A DNA stretch of 64,000 bases from Bog-473 sp963704355 (lineage in GTDB: Bacteria > Actinomycetota > Acidimicrobiia > Acidimicrobiales > RAAP-2). The first letter of the stretch is position 1. The number at the start of each line of letters is the position of its first letter. The notes beneath the pieces are model-generated. The model had not been told where the DNA came from. It ran no database searches and saw nothing but the letters and a program-made list of their open reading frames with translations. Below are positions 41,530-50,049 of the stretch, one piece after another. A program made the translations under genes and the position numbers. The DNA lies in the NCBI GenBank assembly GCA_963704355.1, contig OY969891.1:3410001-3474000 (forward strand), in the 5' to 3' direction.

Positions 41530-42371
41530 GAGAGCATCCCCGGATGAATGTCGACGTCCGCCACCTTGCGGACGGGGCCTGCCAACACGGTCGGAGAGCC
41601 CTCGTCGTCGCCCAGGGTGACCTCGAGGACGCCGCCCGGGTTGCGCACCCGCACCATCCCGGGGCCGACGGCGTCCCAGCTCCTCGCGGCGGCGGCCGCG
41701 GCCACGCTCCCCGTCCCGCAGGCGAGGGTCTCTCCCACCCCGCGCTCCCAGACGCGCAAGTCGAGCAGCTCGCCCTCGTCGTCACGCATCACGGTGATCC
41801 ACTCCACGTTGATGCCGCCGGCGAAGGAGGCCTGCAACTTGGGGCCCAACTCGGCGACGTCCACGCCGGCCGTATCCGGCCCCAGCAGCACCAGGTGCGG
41901 GTTGCCTACGTCGACGGTGCGCACCCGGCGGTCGCCGAACTCCTGGGCCTGGTCGGGCCCCAGCCGGGCCACGCCCATGTCGACGCTGGCCCGCGCCCAG
42001 CCCGGCTGCTCGCCGGGGCGGTACTCGACCGTGCGCGTGCCGGCCGCGGTCGAGACGCTGAACCGCGGCGGCGCCACCAGGCCCGCGTCCACAGCCGCCT
42101 GGGCCAGGCAACGGATCCCGTTGCCGCTCATCTCGGCCTCGCCGCCGTCGGCGTTGAGCAGGTGCATGGACAGGTCGCAGCCGTCACGAGGCGGACCGAC
42201 CCGGATGATGCCGTCCGCGCCGATGCCATGATGGCGTTCGGCCAGCAGACGCGCCTGCCCGACCGAGAGCCGGATGCGATCCTCGGGGTCCAGCACAACG
42301 AGGAAGTCGTTGCCGGCACCCTCGTGCTTGGTCGCGTGCATCCATCCATTCTCGCAGGTGAGGTTGCTCAT
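41526..42371 (-). CDS. dapF: Diaminopimelate epimerase DapF
   Basis: 281 residues. The two catalytic cysteines are in MSGNGIRCLAQAAVDAG and GETLACGTGSVAAAAAA; KHEGAGNDFLVVLD is the conserved N-terminus. It converts LL- to meso-diaminopimelate for peptidoglycan and lysine. ATG 42371 overlaps the miaA stop in ATGA and is preferred; an ATG ten codons later (MHATKHEG) would also fit the family. Confidence 0.94.
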   Translation of the reverse strand: MSNLTCENGWMHATKHEGAGNDFLVVLDPEDRIRLSVGQARLLAERHHGIGADGIIRVGPPRDGCDLSMHLLNADGGEAEMSGNGIRCLAQAAVDAGLVAPPRFSVSTAAGTRTVEYRPGEQPGWARASVDMGVARLGPDQAQEFGDRRVRTVDVGNPHLVLLGPDTAGVDVAELGPKLQASFAGGINVEWITVMRDDEGELLDLRVWERGVGETLACGTGSVAAAAAARSWDAVGPGMVRVRNPGGVLEVTLGDDEGSPTVLAGPVRKVADVDIHPGMLS

Positions 42372-43282
42372 CCGTGCACCTCGAGCGCCCGCCCGAGCAG
42401 CGCCGTGGCCTCCTGCGGCGACGCGGCCCAGGAGATCCGTGGGTCCCGGCGAAACCACGAGGCCTGCCGCCGGGCGAACTGACGGGTCCGCCGGACCGCC
42501 TCGTCCAGGCACTCGTCGAGCGCCGCACCACCCTCGACGTGAGCGAGGACCTCTCGGTAGCCGAGGGCCTGGCGGGCCGTCCTCGAGAGCCCCCGGGGCC
42601 GCGCCGCCAGCCGGCGCACCTCGTCGACGAGGCCGGCCTCGACCATGGCGGCGAACCGCTGCTCGATGCGCCGGTCGACCTCTTCGGCAGGGAGCGCCAG
42701 CCCCACCTGGGGGACGCTGGTGGCGGGGTACGCGTCGAGCCCGGGGCCGAACTCCGAGAACGGCCGGCCGGCGCCGAGGGTCACCTCGAGCGCCCGGACG
42801 ACACGGCGCCGGTTGGTCGGCTCCATCCGGCCCGCCCCGACGGGGTCGAGCTCGCGCAGGCGGGCGTGCAGGTCGGCCGGCGCAGCCCTGCCCTCGTCGA
42901 GCTCGGCTTCGAGCAACGCCGCCACGTCGGGGTAGCGACCCGGGATGGAGAGGTCGTCGACCACCGCCCGCAGGTAGAGCCCGGTGCCCCCGACCAGCAG
43001 CGCATGGTGCCTGCGGCCTTCGATCCCGGCCAGCGCGTCGCGCGCGGCGTCCTGGAACTGCGTCACCGTGAAGTCCTCGTCCGGGTCGACGAGGTCGAGC
43101 AGGTGGTGCGGCACCGCCGCCCGCGCCGAGGCGTCCGGCTTGGAGGTCCCGATGTCCATGCCGCGGTAGACGCACATGGAGTCCACCGAGACGATCTCGC
43201 AGTCGCCCCGCGCCCGGGCCATGCCGAGGGCCGCCTCCGACTTCCCCGAGGCGGTGACCCCGACCAGGGCGACTTCGCTCAA
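42368..43282 (-). CDS. miaA: tRNA dimethylallyltransferase MiaA
   Basis: 304 residues. VALVGVTASGKSEAALGMAR is the P-loop, DSMCVYRGMDIGTSKP the DSxQxYxxxDIGTxKP motif (Cys replaces the usual Gln), LLVGGTGLYLRAVVDDL the GGTGLY motif, and ARRQASWFRRD the C-terminal tRNA contact. It adds the isopentenyl group at A37 before MiaB acts. It starts at TTG 43282 in TTGA overlap with the miaB stop. Confidence 0.94.
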   Translation of the reverse strand: MSEVALVGVTASGKSEAALGMARARGDCEIVSVDSMCVYRGMDIGTSKPDASARAAVPHHLLDLVDPDEDFTVTQFQDAARDALAGIEGRRHHALLVGGTGLYLRAVVDDLSIPGRYPDVAALLEAELDEGRAAPADLHARLRELDPVGAGRMEPTNRRRVVRALEVTLGAGRPFSEFGPGLDAYPATSVPQVGLALPAEEVDRRIEQRFAAMVEAGLVDEVRRLAARPRGLSRTARQALGYREVLAHVEGGAALDECLDEAVRRTRQFARRQASWFRRDPRISWAASPQEATALLGRALEVHG

Positions 43283-44673
43283 GCGCTGGCCACCGGGATG
43301 CGCACGCGATGGCGCGGCGACGACGTGACCTCGTCGAGCCGCCCCGACAGATGGTGCGGGTGCCCCGCCGTCACGGTGACGCGCGCCAGCGCGCCCGGCG
43401 CGGGCGAGCCCTCCGGGCCTGGAGCGGCGAAGTGGACCGGCTTCCCCTGGCGCGTCCGTCCTGTGAGCATGGACGGGTTGCGGCGGCTCTCCCCCTCGAC
43501 GAGGACCTCTTCGCACCGCCCCACCCGAGCCTGATGGCGGGCCAGGGCGGAACGGTCCACCACCGTCTTCAGCCGCTGGAACCGGTCGGCGACGACCTCG
43601 GGCGGCACGAACTCGGACTCCATGGCGGCGGCCCGCGTTCCCGGGCGGGGCGAGAAGATGAAGGTGAACGCGCTGTCGTAGTGCGCCTCGGCGACCACCG
43701 CCAGCGTGTCCTCGAAGTCCGCCTCGGTCTCACCCGGGAAACCCACGATGATGTCGGTCGTCACCGCCAGGTCGTCGACTGCAGCGCGCGCTGCGGCGAG
43801 TCGGTCGAGGTAGCGCTGGGCGGTGTACCCGCGGCGCATGGCGCTCAGCACGCGGTCGCTGCCCGACTGCAGGGGCAGGTGGAGCTGCTCGCACACCTCG
43901 GGCGTCACCGCCATGGCCTCGATCGTCTCGGGGCGGAGGTCCTTGGGGTGCGGGCTGGTGAAGCGGATCCGGCCGATCCCGTCCACCGCGCCCACGGCAC
44001 GGAGGAGCTCGGCGAACAGCGGCCGGCGCTTCGTGAGGTCGCGGCCGTAGGAGTTGACGTTCTGCCCGAGCAGCGTCACCTCGCTCACGCCGCGCCGGGC
44101 GAGCAGGGTCACCTCGGCGACGACGTCGTCCAAGGTCCGGCTCACTTCCGGCCCGCGCACCGACGGCACGATGCAAAACGCGCAGGAGTTGTCGCAACCG
44201 GTCTGGATGTTGACCCACGCCGCATAGTCGAGCTCGCGGACCGCGCCGGGCCCGAGCAGGGGTTCGGCCCCGAGCTCCGGGGACGGTGCGTCGAGGATCT
44301 CCATGACCGGGCCCTCGCCGGCGGCCCGGCGCAACAGACCCGGCGCACTCGTGAGGTTGTGCGTGCCGAACACGACGTCGACCCAGCCCACCCGTTCTTG
44401 GATCCGGGCGCGGTCCTTCTGCGCCAGGCACCCGCCGACGGCGATCTGCAGGCCGGGCTTGGCGTCGACCAGTTCCTTGAGCCGCCCGAGCGTCCCGTAG
44501 AGCCGCTGGTCGGCGTTCTCGCGGATGCAGCACGTGTTCAACACGACGACGTCCGCGTCCTCCATCGTCGCCGCCGGCTCCAGGCCGTCGGCCACCAGCA
44601 ACCCGGCCAGCCGTTCCGAGTCGTGCTCGTTCATTTGGCAGCCGAACGTGCGGATGAAATAGGTCCGCGGCAT
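43279..44673 (-). CDS. miaB: tRNA-2-methylthio-N6-dimethylallyladenosine synthase MiaB
   Basis: 464 residues. The N-terminal UPF0004 domain has Cys12 (FGCQMNEHDS), Cys48 (NTCCIRE) and Cys82 (GGCLAQK) for the auxiliary cluster. The radical SAM CxxxCxxC is in CDNSCAFCIVPSVRG, and the C-terminal TRAM domain contains VLVEGESRRNPSMLTGRT. It methylthiolates i6A37 made by MiaA. The gene opens the run miaB-miaA-dapF-hflX-dapC-dapD-dapE, with each neighbour touching or overlapping. Confidence 0.95.
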   Translation of the reverse strand: MPRTYFIRTFGCQMNEHDSERLAGLLVADGLEPAATMEDADVVVLNTCCIRENADQRLYGTLGRLKELVDAKPGLQIAVGGCLAQKDRARIQERVGWVDVVFGTHNLTSAPGLLRRAAGEGPVMEILDAPSPELGAEPLLGPGAVRELDYAAWVNIQTGCDNSCAFCIVPSVRGPEVSRTLDDVVAEVTLLARRGVSEVTLLGQNVNSYGRDLTKRRPLFAELLRAVGAVDGIGRIRFTSPHPKDLRPETIEAMAVTPEVCEQLHLPLQSGSDRVLSAMRRGYTAQRYLDRLAAARAAVDDLAVTTDIIVGFPGETEADFEDTLAVVAEAHYDSAFTFIFSPRPGTRAAAMESEFVPPEVVADRFQRLKTVVDRSALARHQARVGRCEEVLVEGESRRNPSMLTGRTRQGKPVHFAAPGPEGSPAPGALARVTVTAGHPHHLSGRLDEVTSSPRHRVRIPVASA

Positions 44674-44715
44674 CCGACCGAGTCTACGGAACCAAGGGGC
44701 CTACGATTCCCCGTC

Positions 44716-45210
44716 GTGCGCCCACCGTCCTCGCCCCCGATCCGGCACGCCCGGTGGGCCCTGGCCGCGTTGCCGCTGCTGGTGGCGGCCTGCAGCTCGA
44801 GCCCCGGCCCCGCATCGAGCGGCAGCTCAGCACCCTCCGCCAACTCATCGCTCCAGAAGGCCGGCTCCACCCTGCTGGCGAACCTCCGTACCTACGGAGC
44901 CAAGACGGACACTTGCAAGACGTCGTCGAACCCGGTCGTCTGCCTGGAGAAGGCGGACCGGACCCTCGGTGGGCAGATCCACACCTATGCCAACCTGCTC
45001 GCGGTCGGGCACGGCTTCCACGCGCCGCAAGCGGACCTCCTCAACTCCCGTAACGCCGCTCAGACGCTCGCCAACAGCATGGAGATCCTCGGGGACGCGC
45101 AGCCGACGCAGGCCAACTACGACCAGGTGCTCAACACCTTCAACGTGAACGCGGCGATCAGCCAGCTGCACGCGGCCGTGACGAAATTGAACGGCGCCGT
45201 GGGTGGCTGA
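44716..45210 (+). CDS. Small predicted lipoprotein
   Basis: 164 residues from GTG 44716, with TACGAT eight bases upstream (leaderless layout). The signal peptide WALAALPLLVAACSSSPGP contains a lipobox (LVAAC). After a Ser/Ala linker comes a helical domain of about 130 residues with a Cys pair (TDTCKTSSNPVVCLEKADRT). It is divergent from miaB. The role is unknown; it lies outside the cytoplasmic membrane. Confidence 0.75.
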   Translation: MRPPSSPPIRHARWALAALPLLVAACSSSPGPASSGSSAPSANSSLQKAGSTLLANLRTYGAKTDTCKTSSNPVVCLEKADRTLGGQIHTYANLLAVGHGFHAPQADLLNSRNAAQTLANSMEILGDAQPTQANYDQVLNTFNVNAAISQLHAAVTKLNGAVGG

Positions 45211-45246
45211 CCCCGGCCCCCGCTTCGGCCCACCCGGCCCGACGGC

Positions 45247-46122
45247 TTAGACGGTGACCTCGGCCTCGTCGCCGTAGACGAGGCCGCGCCGGTCCGCCCG
45301 CAGCGCCATCACCCGGCCCGGGACGCCCGACGCGGCGAGGACTGCCTCGGCCCCCGCCCGCACGGCGTCCACCGCGTCCGCGCCGTCGTCGCGCACGAAG
45401 CCGATCAGCGTCGGCCCCGCCCCGGACCAGCTGGCCGCCGCGGCGCCCGCGCCGAGCAATCCCTGTAGCAGCGCCGGCGCCTCCGGGAAGAGCACGGTGC
45501 GGTAGGGCTGGTGGATGCGGTCGGCGGTGGCCTCGGGGCGGAGCACGGCGGCATCGGCCAGCCCGGCGACGAGGAGGCCCATGTGGCCCAGGTTGAACAC
45601 GGCGTCCTCGCGGCTGACGTTGGCCGGGAGGACCCCCCTCGCCTCGGGCGTGGCCAGGTCCCGGTCGGGAACGATGGCGACGAACGCCAGGTCGTCGCTG
45701 AGGGCCAGCGGCGCGTACAGGGACGCTCCCTCCACCGTCGTCGCCGCGACGAGGCCGCCGAAGACGCTGGCGGCGGCGTTCTCGGGATGCCCGTCGTACG
45801 CCGCGGCCACGGCGAACGGGTCATCGGCGCCGGCCGCCGCGGCAGCCGCGGCGGCGAGCGCGGCGGAGGACCCCAGCCCGCGCGCCACCGGGATCTGGGA
45901 CCGCACCGTGACAGCGAAGCGCTCGTGGCCCAGCACGCCGGCGGCGACCCGCACCGCCAGGTGCGAGGCGTCCTCGAAGAGCCCCGAACCTTCGCCCTCG
46001 GTCCGCACGCGCAAGGTGTCGGACGGCTCGATGTCGACGCTCACGTAGCGGTCCACGGCGACGGCCAGCGTGTCGAAGCCGGGCCCGAGGTTGGCCGACG
46101 ACGCGGGGGCCCGGGCTCGCAC
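45247..46122 (-). CDS. thrB: Homoserine kinase ThrB (GHMP family)
   Basis: 291 residues. The N-terminal APASSANLGPGFDTLAVAVD is the homoserine kinase opening, IPVARGLGSSAALAAAAAAA the GHMP phosphate loop, and SWSGAGPTLIGFV the C-terminal glycine motif. It makes O-phosphohomoserine for threonine. No hom or thrC gene is adjacent. It starts at GTG 46122 next to the conserved N-terminus, and ends near the convergent lipoprotein gene. Confidence 0.9.
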   Translation of the reverse strand: MRARAPASSANLGPGFDTLAVAVDRYVSVDIEPSDTLRVRTEGEGSGLFEDASHLAVRVAAGVLGHERFAVTVRSQIPVARGLGSSAALAAAAAAAAGADDPFAVAAAYDGHPENAAASVFGGLVAATTVEGASLYAPLALSDDLAFVAIVPDRDLATPEARGVLPANVSREDAVFNLGHMGLLVAGLADAAVLRPEATADRIHQPYRTVLFPEAPALLQGLLGAGAAAASWSGAGPTLIGFVRDDGADAVDAVRAGAEAVLAASGVPGRVMALRADRRGLVYGDEAEVTV

Positions 46123-46140
46123 GCTGGTGAGGCTACGCGC

Positions 46141-47481
46141 TCAGAACAGCTTTTGGAGCATCGACCGGCGCGGCACGTCGCGCGCCAGGCGCACCGGCAC
46201 CACCACACGCTGGGTCCCGAGCGTGACCACCACGGACCCGACGCCGGCCCCACGCCGGGCCTGATCCGTGAGGTGGCGCACGGGGTGGAAGACGCGCTGG
46301 ACGCTGACCCCGGGCCACATCAGCATCGACACCGACGAGCCGGCGCGCGCGTCGACGCTGCTCCCGGCGGACGACACGTGCGCCACGACGTCGCCCCCGC
46401 GCAGCACCGACGCCGTCCCGATCAACGGGGCCACCGCGTTGACCAGGGCCAGACCGTGGAGCCCGGCCTGGCCCAGCACCCCAGGGCCCTCCTGCCCGAT
46501 CACCGCCGCCAGCAGGAGCGTCGTGCGGCCGTGGACGGTCCGGTTCACGGCCAGGACGTCACAGCCGCCGGCGGCCGTCGTGAACCCCGACTTCACGCCC
46601 ATGATCCCGTCCAGCCCGAGCAACGGCGTGTAGCTCGTGATCGTGCCGGCCAAGGGGAGCGTGATCGACGTCATGCGCACGATGTCGTCGACCACGGGGT
46701 TCGCCATGTCCGGCGCGGCCACCTTCAACATGTCGGCTGCCGTCGAGACGGAGGCCGGGTCGATCCCGCTGGCATCGGCGAAGTGGGAATGGTGCATGCC
46801 GAGCTGTGCCGCCGCCACGTTCATCTTCGCAATGAACGCCGGGATGCTGCCGGCGTCCCAGCGCGCCAGCAGGTCTGCGTAGTTGTCGGCCGAGTGCACG
46901 AGCAACCCGCTGACCACCTGGAGCTCGGTCAGCTGTTCCCCCACCGCCACCAGTGCGTTCGAGTCGTCACTGACGGTGTCGTTGTCGTAGTCGTCGACGT
47001 CCGCCTGGGTCACCGGGACGTCGGGGCCTGGCTCGTTGAGCGCGAGCGGGTGGTCGTGCAGGATCACGTAGGCGGTCATCAGCTTGGTCAGGCTCGCCAC
47101 GGGTACCGGTTGCTCGGGCCCCGAGGCGACGTCGACGCCGATGGAGGGGATGGCGATCGCCCCCTGGCCCATCGTCGGCCACGGCAAGGAGACGGACCTC
47201 GACGGCATGTCCACGGAGCGGTGCAGGACTGGGGTCACCACCGGCGACGGGTCGGCCGCGCGGAGACGCGTACTGACGAAGACGGCGGCAGCCGCCACGA
47301 GCAGCACCACCGCCGCCAGCACGACGAGCAGCGTGCGGGAACGGCGCCGGCGATGGGACGCGCCGCCACGACGGCCGCGCCCACGCCCCGGCCGATCCGG
47401 CGACGCCGGCAGCTGCTCGCGCAGCGAGTCGAGTCGGAACGGCGCCACCATCAGTGGTGGCGCCGTTGGCTCGGGGGTCAC
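46141..47481 (-). CDS. D-alanyl-D-alanine carboxypeptidase (S11 family)
   Basis: 446 residues from GTG 47481, which overlaps the ftsK stop in GTGA; ATG 47451 is the alternative. A long basic cytoplasmic tail (RPGRGRGRRGGASHRRRR) and membrane helix (TLLVVLAAVVLLVAAAAVFV) precede the penicillin-binding domain: ASLTKLMTAY (SxxK), LLVHSADNYADLL (SxN) and GIMGVKSGFTTAAGGCD (KSG). It trims peptidoglycan pentapeptides outside the membrane. The uninterrupted frame upstream to 49803 is a shadow of ftsK. Confidence 0.93.
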   Translation of the reverse strand: MTPEPTAPPLMVAPFRLDSLREQLPASPDRPGRGRGRRGGASHRRRRSRTLLVVLAAVVLLVAAAAVFVSTRLRAADPSPVVTPVLHRSVDMPSRSVSLPWPTMGQGAIAIPSIGVDVASGPEQPVPVASLTKLMTAYVILHDHPLALNEPGPDVPVTQADVDDYDNDTVSDDSNALVAVGEQLTELQVVSGLLVHSADNYADLLARWDAGSIPAFIAKMNVAAAQLGMHHSHFADASGIDPASVSTAADMLKVAAPDMANPVVDDIVRMTSITLPLAGTITSYTPLLGLDGIMGVKSGFTTAAGGCDVLAVNRTVHGRTTLLLAAVIGQEGPGVLGQAGLHGLALVNAVAPLIGTASVLRGGDVVAHVSSAGSSVDARAGSSVSMLMWPGVSVQRVFHPVRHLTDQARRGAGVGSVVVTLGTQRVVVPVRLARDVPRRSMLQKLF

Positions 47482-50006
47482 CGCTTGCTCAGGGCGTCGA
47501 GCTCTTCGGGGGTCATGAGGACCGCCCGCGCCTTGGAGCCCTCGCTCGGGCCCACGATCCCCGCCCGTTCCAACAGGTCCATGAGGCGTCCGGCACGCGC
47601 GAAGCCCACCCGCAGCTTGCGCTGGAGCATGGACGTGGAGCCGAGCTGGGAACGCACCACGAGGTCGCGGGCCTGGGCCAGCAGCTCGTCGTCCTCGTCG
47701 TCGACGCCGTTGAGGCCGGCGGGCCGGTCCTCGACGTCCTCGATGCCGACGACGGGCTCGGGCTGGCCGCCCTGGGCCTTCCAGTGCCGGACGACCTCGC
47801 GGACCTCCTCCTCGGACACCCACGGCGCCTGGAGGCGGCGCGGGATGTTCGACGAGGCCGTGAGCAGGAGCATGTCGCCCTTGCCGATGAGGCGCTCGGC
47901 GCCGGGTTGGTCGAGGATGACCCGGCTGTCCGCCAGCGAGGAGACCGAGAACGCCATGCGGCTCGGGATGTTGGCCTTGATGACGCCCGTGATCACGTCG
48001 ACCGACGGTCGCTGGGTCGCGATCACGAGGTGAATGCCGACGGCGCGCGCCATCTGCGCGATGCGCACGATCGAGTCCTCGACGTCGCGGGCGGCCACCA
48101 TCATGAGGTCGTTCAGCTCGTCCACCACGACAAGGATGAAGGGAAGGGTCTCGGGCGCAGCCGGCTCGTCGGCGGCCAGGTCGGCGTCGGTCTCGACGGC
48201 GGGATGGTCCTCGCCGAGGGCGCGGCCGGCGGCGTCGCGGACGAGCCGGCGGTCCGAGGGTGGCGCTGCGATGAGCCCCTCTTCGACCAGCTGGTTGTAG
48301 CCCGTGATGTCGCGCACGCCGTTCTCGGCCAACAGGTCGTAGCGGCGCTCCATCTCCTTGACCGCCCACGCCAGCGCGTTGGCCGCCTTCTTGGGATCCA
48401 CGACGACGGGGTTGAGCAGATGCGGCAGCCCGTCGTACTGGCCGAGCTCGACGCGCTTGGGGTCGACCAGGATCATCTTCACCTTGTCGGGCGTGTCGCG
48501 CATGAGGATCGAGGTGATGATGGAGTTCATGCACGACGACTTGCCCGAGCCCGTGGCGCCGGAGATCAAGATGTGGGGCATTTCGGCGAGGTTCGCCATG
48601 ACGGCCCGTCCGGCGATGTCGCGACCCATGGCCACCTCGAGGGGGTGGGCGGCGGCCTGCCCCTCCTTCGAGTCGAGGATGTCGCGCAGGGAGACGAGCT
48701 GGCGCGTCCGGTTCGGCACCTCGACCCCGATGGCCGACTTGCCCGGGATCGGCGCCAGGATCCGCACGTCGGGCGACGCCATGGCGTAGGCGATGTCCTT
48801 GGACAGACTGGTGACCCGGGCCACCTTGACGCCGGGGCCCAGCTCCAGCTCGTAGCGGGTGACGGTCGGGCCGACGCGGCTCCCGACCAAGCGCGTGTCG
48901 ACCCCATGGGCGGCCAGCGCCCGCACCAGCTCCGCGCCGGCGGCGTCGACCTGGCGCTGGTCCAGGCGCAGCTTCTTGGAGGCGTGGAGGAACGACAGCG
49001 AGGGCAGCACCCACTCGCCGGGGGCGCGGGTCGCCGTCACGAGAGGAGGAGACGGCGCCCTCTCCACGTCCGGCTGCGGTTCGGGGTCGAGCGGGATGTC
49101 GATGTCGGCGTCGTGGTCCGTGTCGGGTTCGGAGTCGGTGTCGGCCACGCCGTCGTCGGCTTCGACGTCGGCCGCTGGGACGATGGAAGCCGGGTCCGGC
49201 GAGGTGGGATCTGCAGCGCCGTCGGTCGCGGTGGCGTCCGGGAGCACGACGAAGGGCTTGCCGCGCCACAGCGACGCCGCGGCGCGCGCGCCACCCACGC
49301 CCGCTGAGCGCAGGCCCCGGCCGACGGTGGCGAGTGAGACGCCGGTCGCGATCAGAATCGCCACGAGGATCACCGCGACGAGGAGGACGGCCGCCCCGGT
49401 GGTGCCCAGACCGGCGTGCAGCGGGCGTCCCACCAGCGCGCCCAGGTAACCGCCGGCGTCGCGCAGGGAGTGCGAGGACGAGAGCGTGGGCGTGCCGTTG
49501 GCCACCTCGGCCAGCCCGCAGATGCCGAGGAGGCCGAGCACGGTGCCGACGGCCAGGCGCCACGGGTCGGCGCCGGCGGGGGGCTCGCCGTCGTCCCGGT
49601 CGTCGTCGAGGTCCGCCCGGCGGGCGCCGCGGTCGAAGAGCAGCGCGACGCCTGCGCCCACGGCGACGAGCGGGAGCAGGACGCGCGCCCAGCCGGCCAC
49701 CAGCGCCAACGCGGTGTTGACGCCGTGACCCACGGGGCCGAGCTGCTGGCCCCACAGCGCCAGCATCAAGAGGACGCCGAGGGTGATGAGGCCGACAGCC
49801 CACAGGTCGCGGGACTGGACGCGCCAGAAGGACGGGCGCGACGAGCGTGCGGCGCGGGAGGACCGCGCGGGCGCGGTCTTGCGGCTCCGGGAGGCGGGCT
49901 TCTTGGCGGCGGCGCGGGAGGGTGCCCGCGTCGCGGCGCCGCCGCGGGTCTTGGTCACCACAGTGAGGCTGAGACTACTGCCTGACCTGGTCGTTTTTGT
50001 GGACAT
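47478..50006 (-). CDS. ftsK: DNA translocase FtsK/SpoIIIE
   Basis: 842 residues. A basic start is followed by four membrane helices (about 55-200, including LWAVGLITLGVLLMLALWG and AAVLLVAVILVAILIATGV), an acidic Asp/Pro linker (about 260-320), then the alpha domain and the RecA-like motor with Walker A GATGSGKSSCMNSI near residue 480 and Walker B LPFILVVVDELNDLMM. The gamma winged helix (RKLRVGFARAGRLMDLLERA) reads KOPS-type sequences. It moves chromosomes through the septum. An SOS box lies 17 bases upstream of the start. Confidence 0.95.
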   Translation of the reverse strand: MSTKTTRSGSSLSLTVVTKTRGGAATRAPSRAAAKKPASRSRKTAPARSSRAARSSRPSFWRVQSRDLWAVGLITLGVLLMLALWGQQLGPVGHGVNTALALVAGWARVLLPLVAVGAGVALLFDRGARRADLDDDRDDGEPPAGADPWRLAVGTVLGLLGICGLAEVANGTPTLSSSHSLRDAGGYLGALVGRPLHAGLGTTGAAVLLVAVILVAILIATGVSLATVGRGLRSAGVGGARAAASLWRGKPFVVLPDATATDGAADPTSPDPASIVPAADVEADDGVADTDSEPDTDHDADIDIPLDPEPQPDVERAPSPPLVTATRAPGEWVLPSLSFLHASKKLRLDQRQVDAAGAELVRALAAHGVDTRLVGSRVGPTVTRYELELGPGVKVARVTSLSKDIAYAMASPDVRILAPIPGKSAIGVEVPNRTRQLVSLRDILDSKEGQAAAHPLEVAMGRDIAGRAVMANLAEMPHILISGATGSGKSSCMNSIITSILMRDTPDKVKMILVDPKRVELGQYDGLPHLLNPVVVDPKKAANALAWAVKEMERRYDLLAENGVRDITGYNQLVEEGLIAAPPSDRRLVRDAAGRALGEDHPAVETDADLAADEPAAPETLPFILVVVDELNDLMMVAARDVEDSIVRIAQMARAVGIHLVIATQRPSVDVITGVIKANIPSRMAFSVSSLADSRVILDQPGAERLIGKGDMLLLTASSNIPRRLQAPWVSEEEVREVVRHWKAQGGQPEPVVGIEDVEDRPAGLNGVDDEDDELLAQARDLVVRSQLGSTSMLQRKLRVGFARAGRLMDLLERAGIVGPSEGSKARAVLMTPEELDALSKR

Positions 50007-50022
50007 CCCGCCCGTTGAATTA

Positions 50023-50036
50023 CGAACATATGTTCG
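50023..50036. promoter_or_regulatory. LexA (SOS) box between ftsK and the radical SAM gene
   Basis: CGAACATATGTTCG, a perfect palindrome fitting the boxes at lexA. It lies 17 bases before the ftsK ATG and 14 bases before the ATG at 50050, so it could control either or both. Confidence 0.88.
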
Positions 50037-50049
50037 CTATCCTAGACCG

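Noticed and set aside
40250..41785. Long open frame upstream of dapC suggesting an 890-residue protein
   Set aside because: It is a shadow of hflX and dapF; only the part after GTG 40249 shows aminotransferase motifs.
43309..44715. Plus-strand open frame before the lipoprotein, suggesting a 633-residue protein
   Set aside because: It is antisense to miaB with random composition; the lipoprotein signal peptide starts at GTG 44716.
47482..49803. Very long minus-strand open frame continuous with the D,D-carboxypeptidase gene, suggesting a 1220-residue fusion
   Set aside because: It runs through ftsK in another frame, is Arg/Pro/Gly-rich without motifs, and the carboxypeptidase has its own GTG overlapping the ftsK stop.
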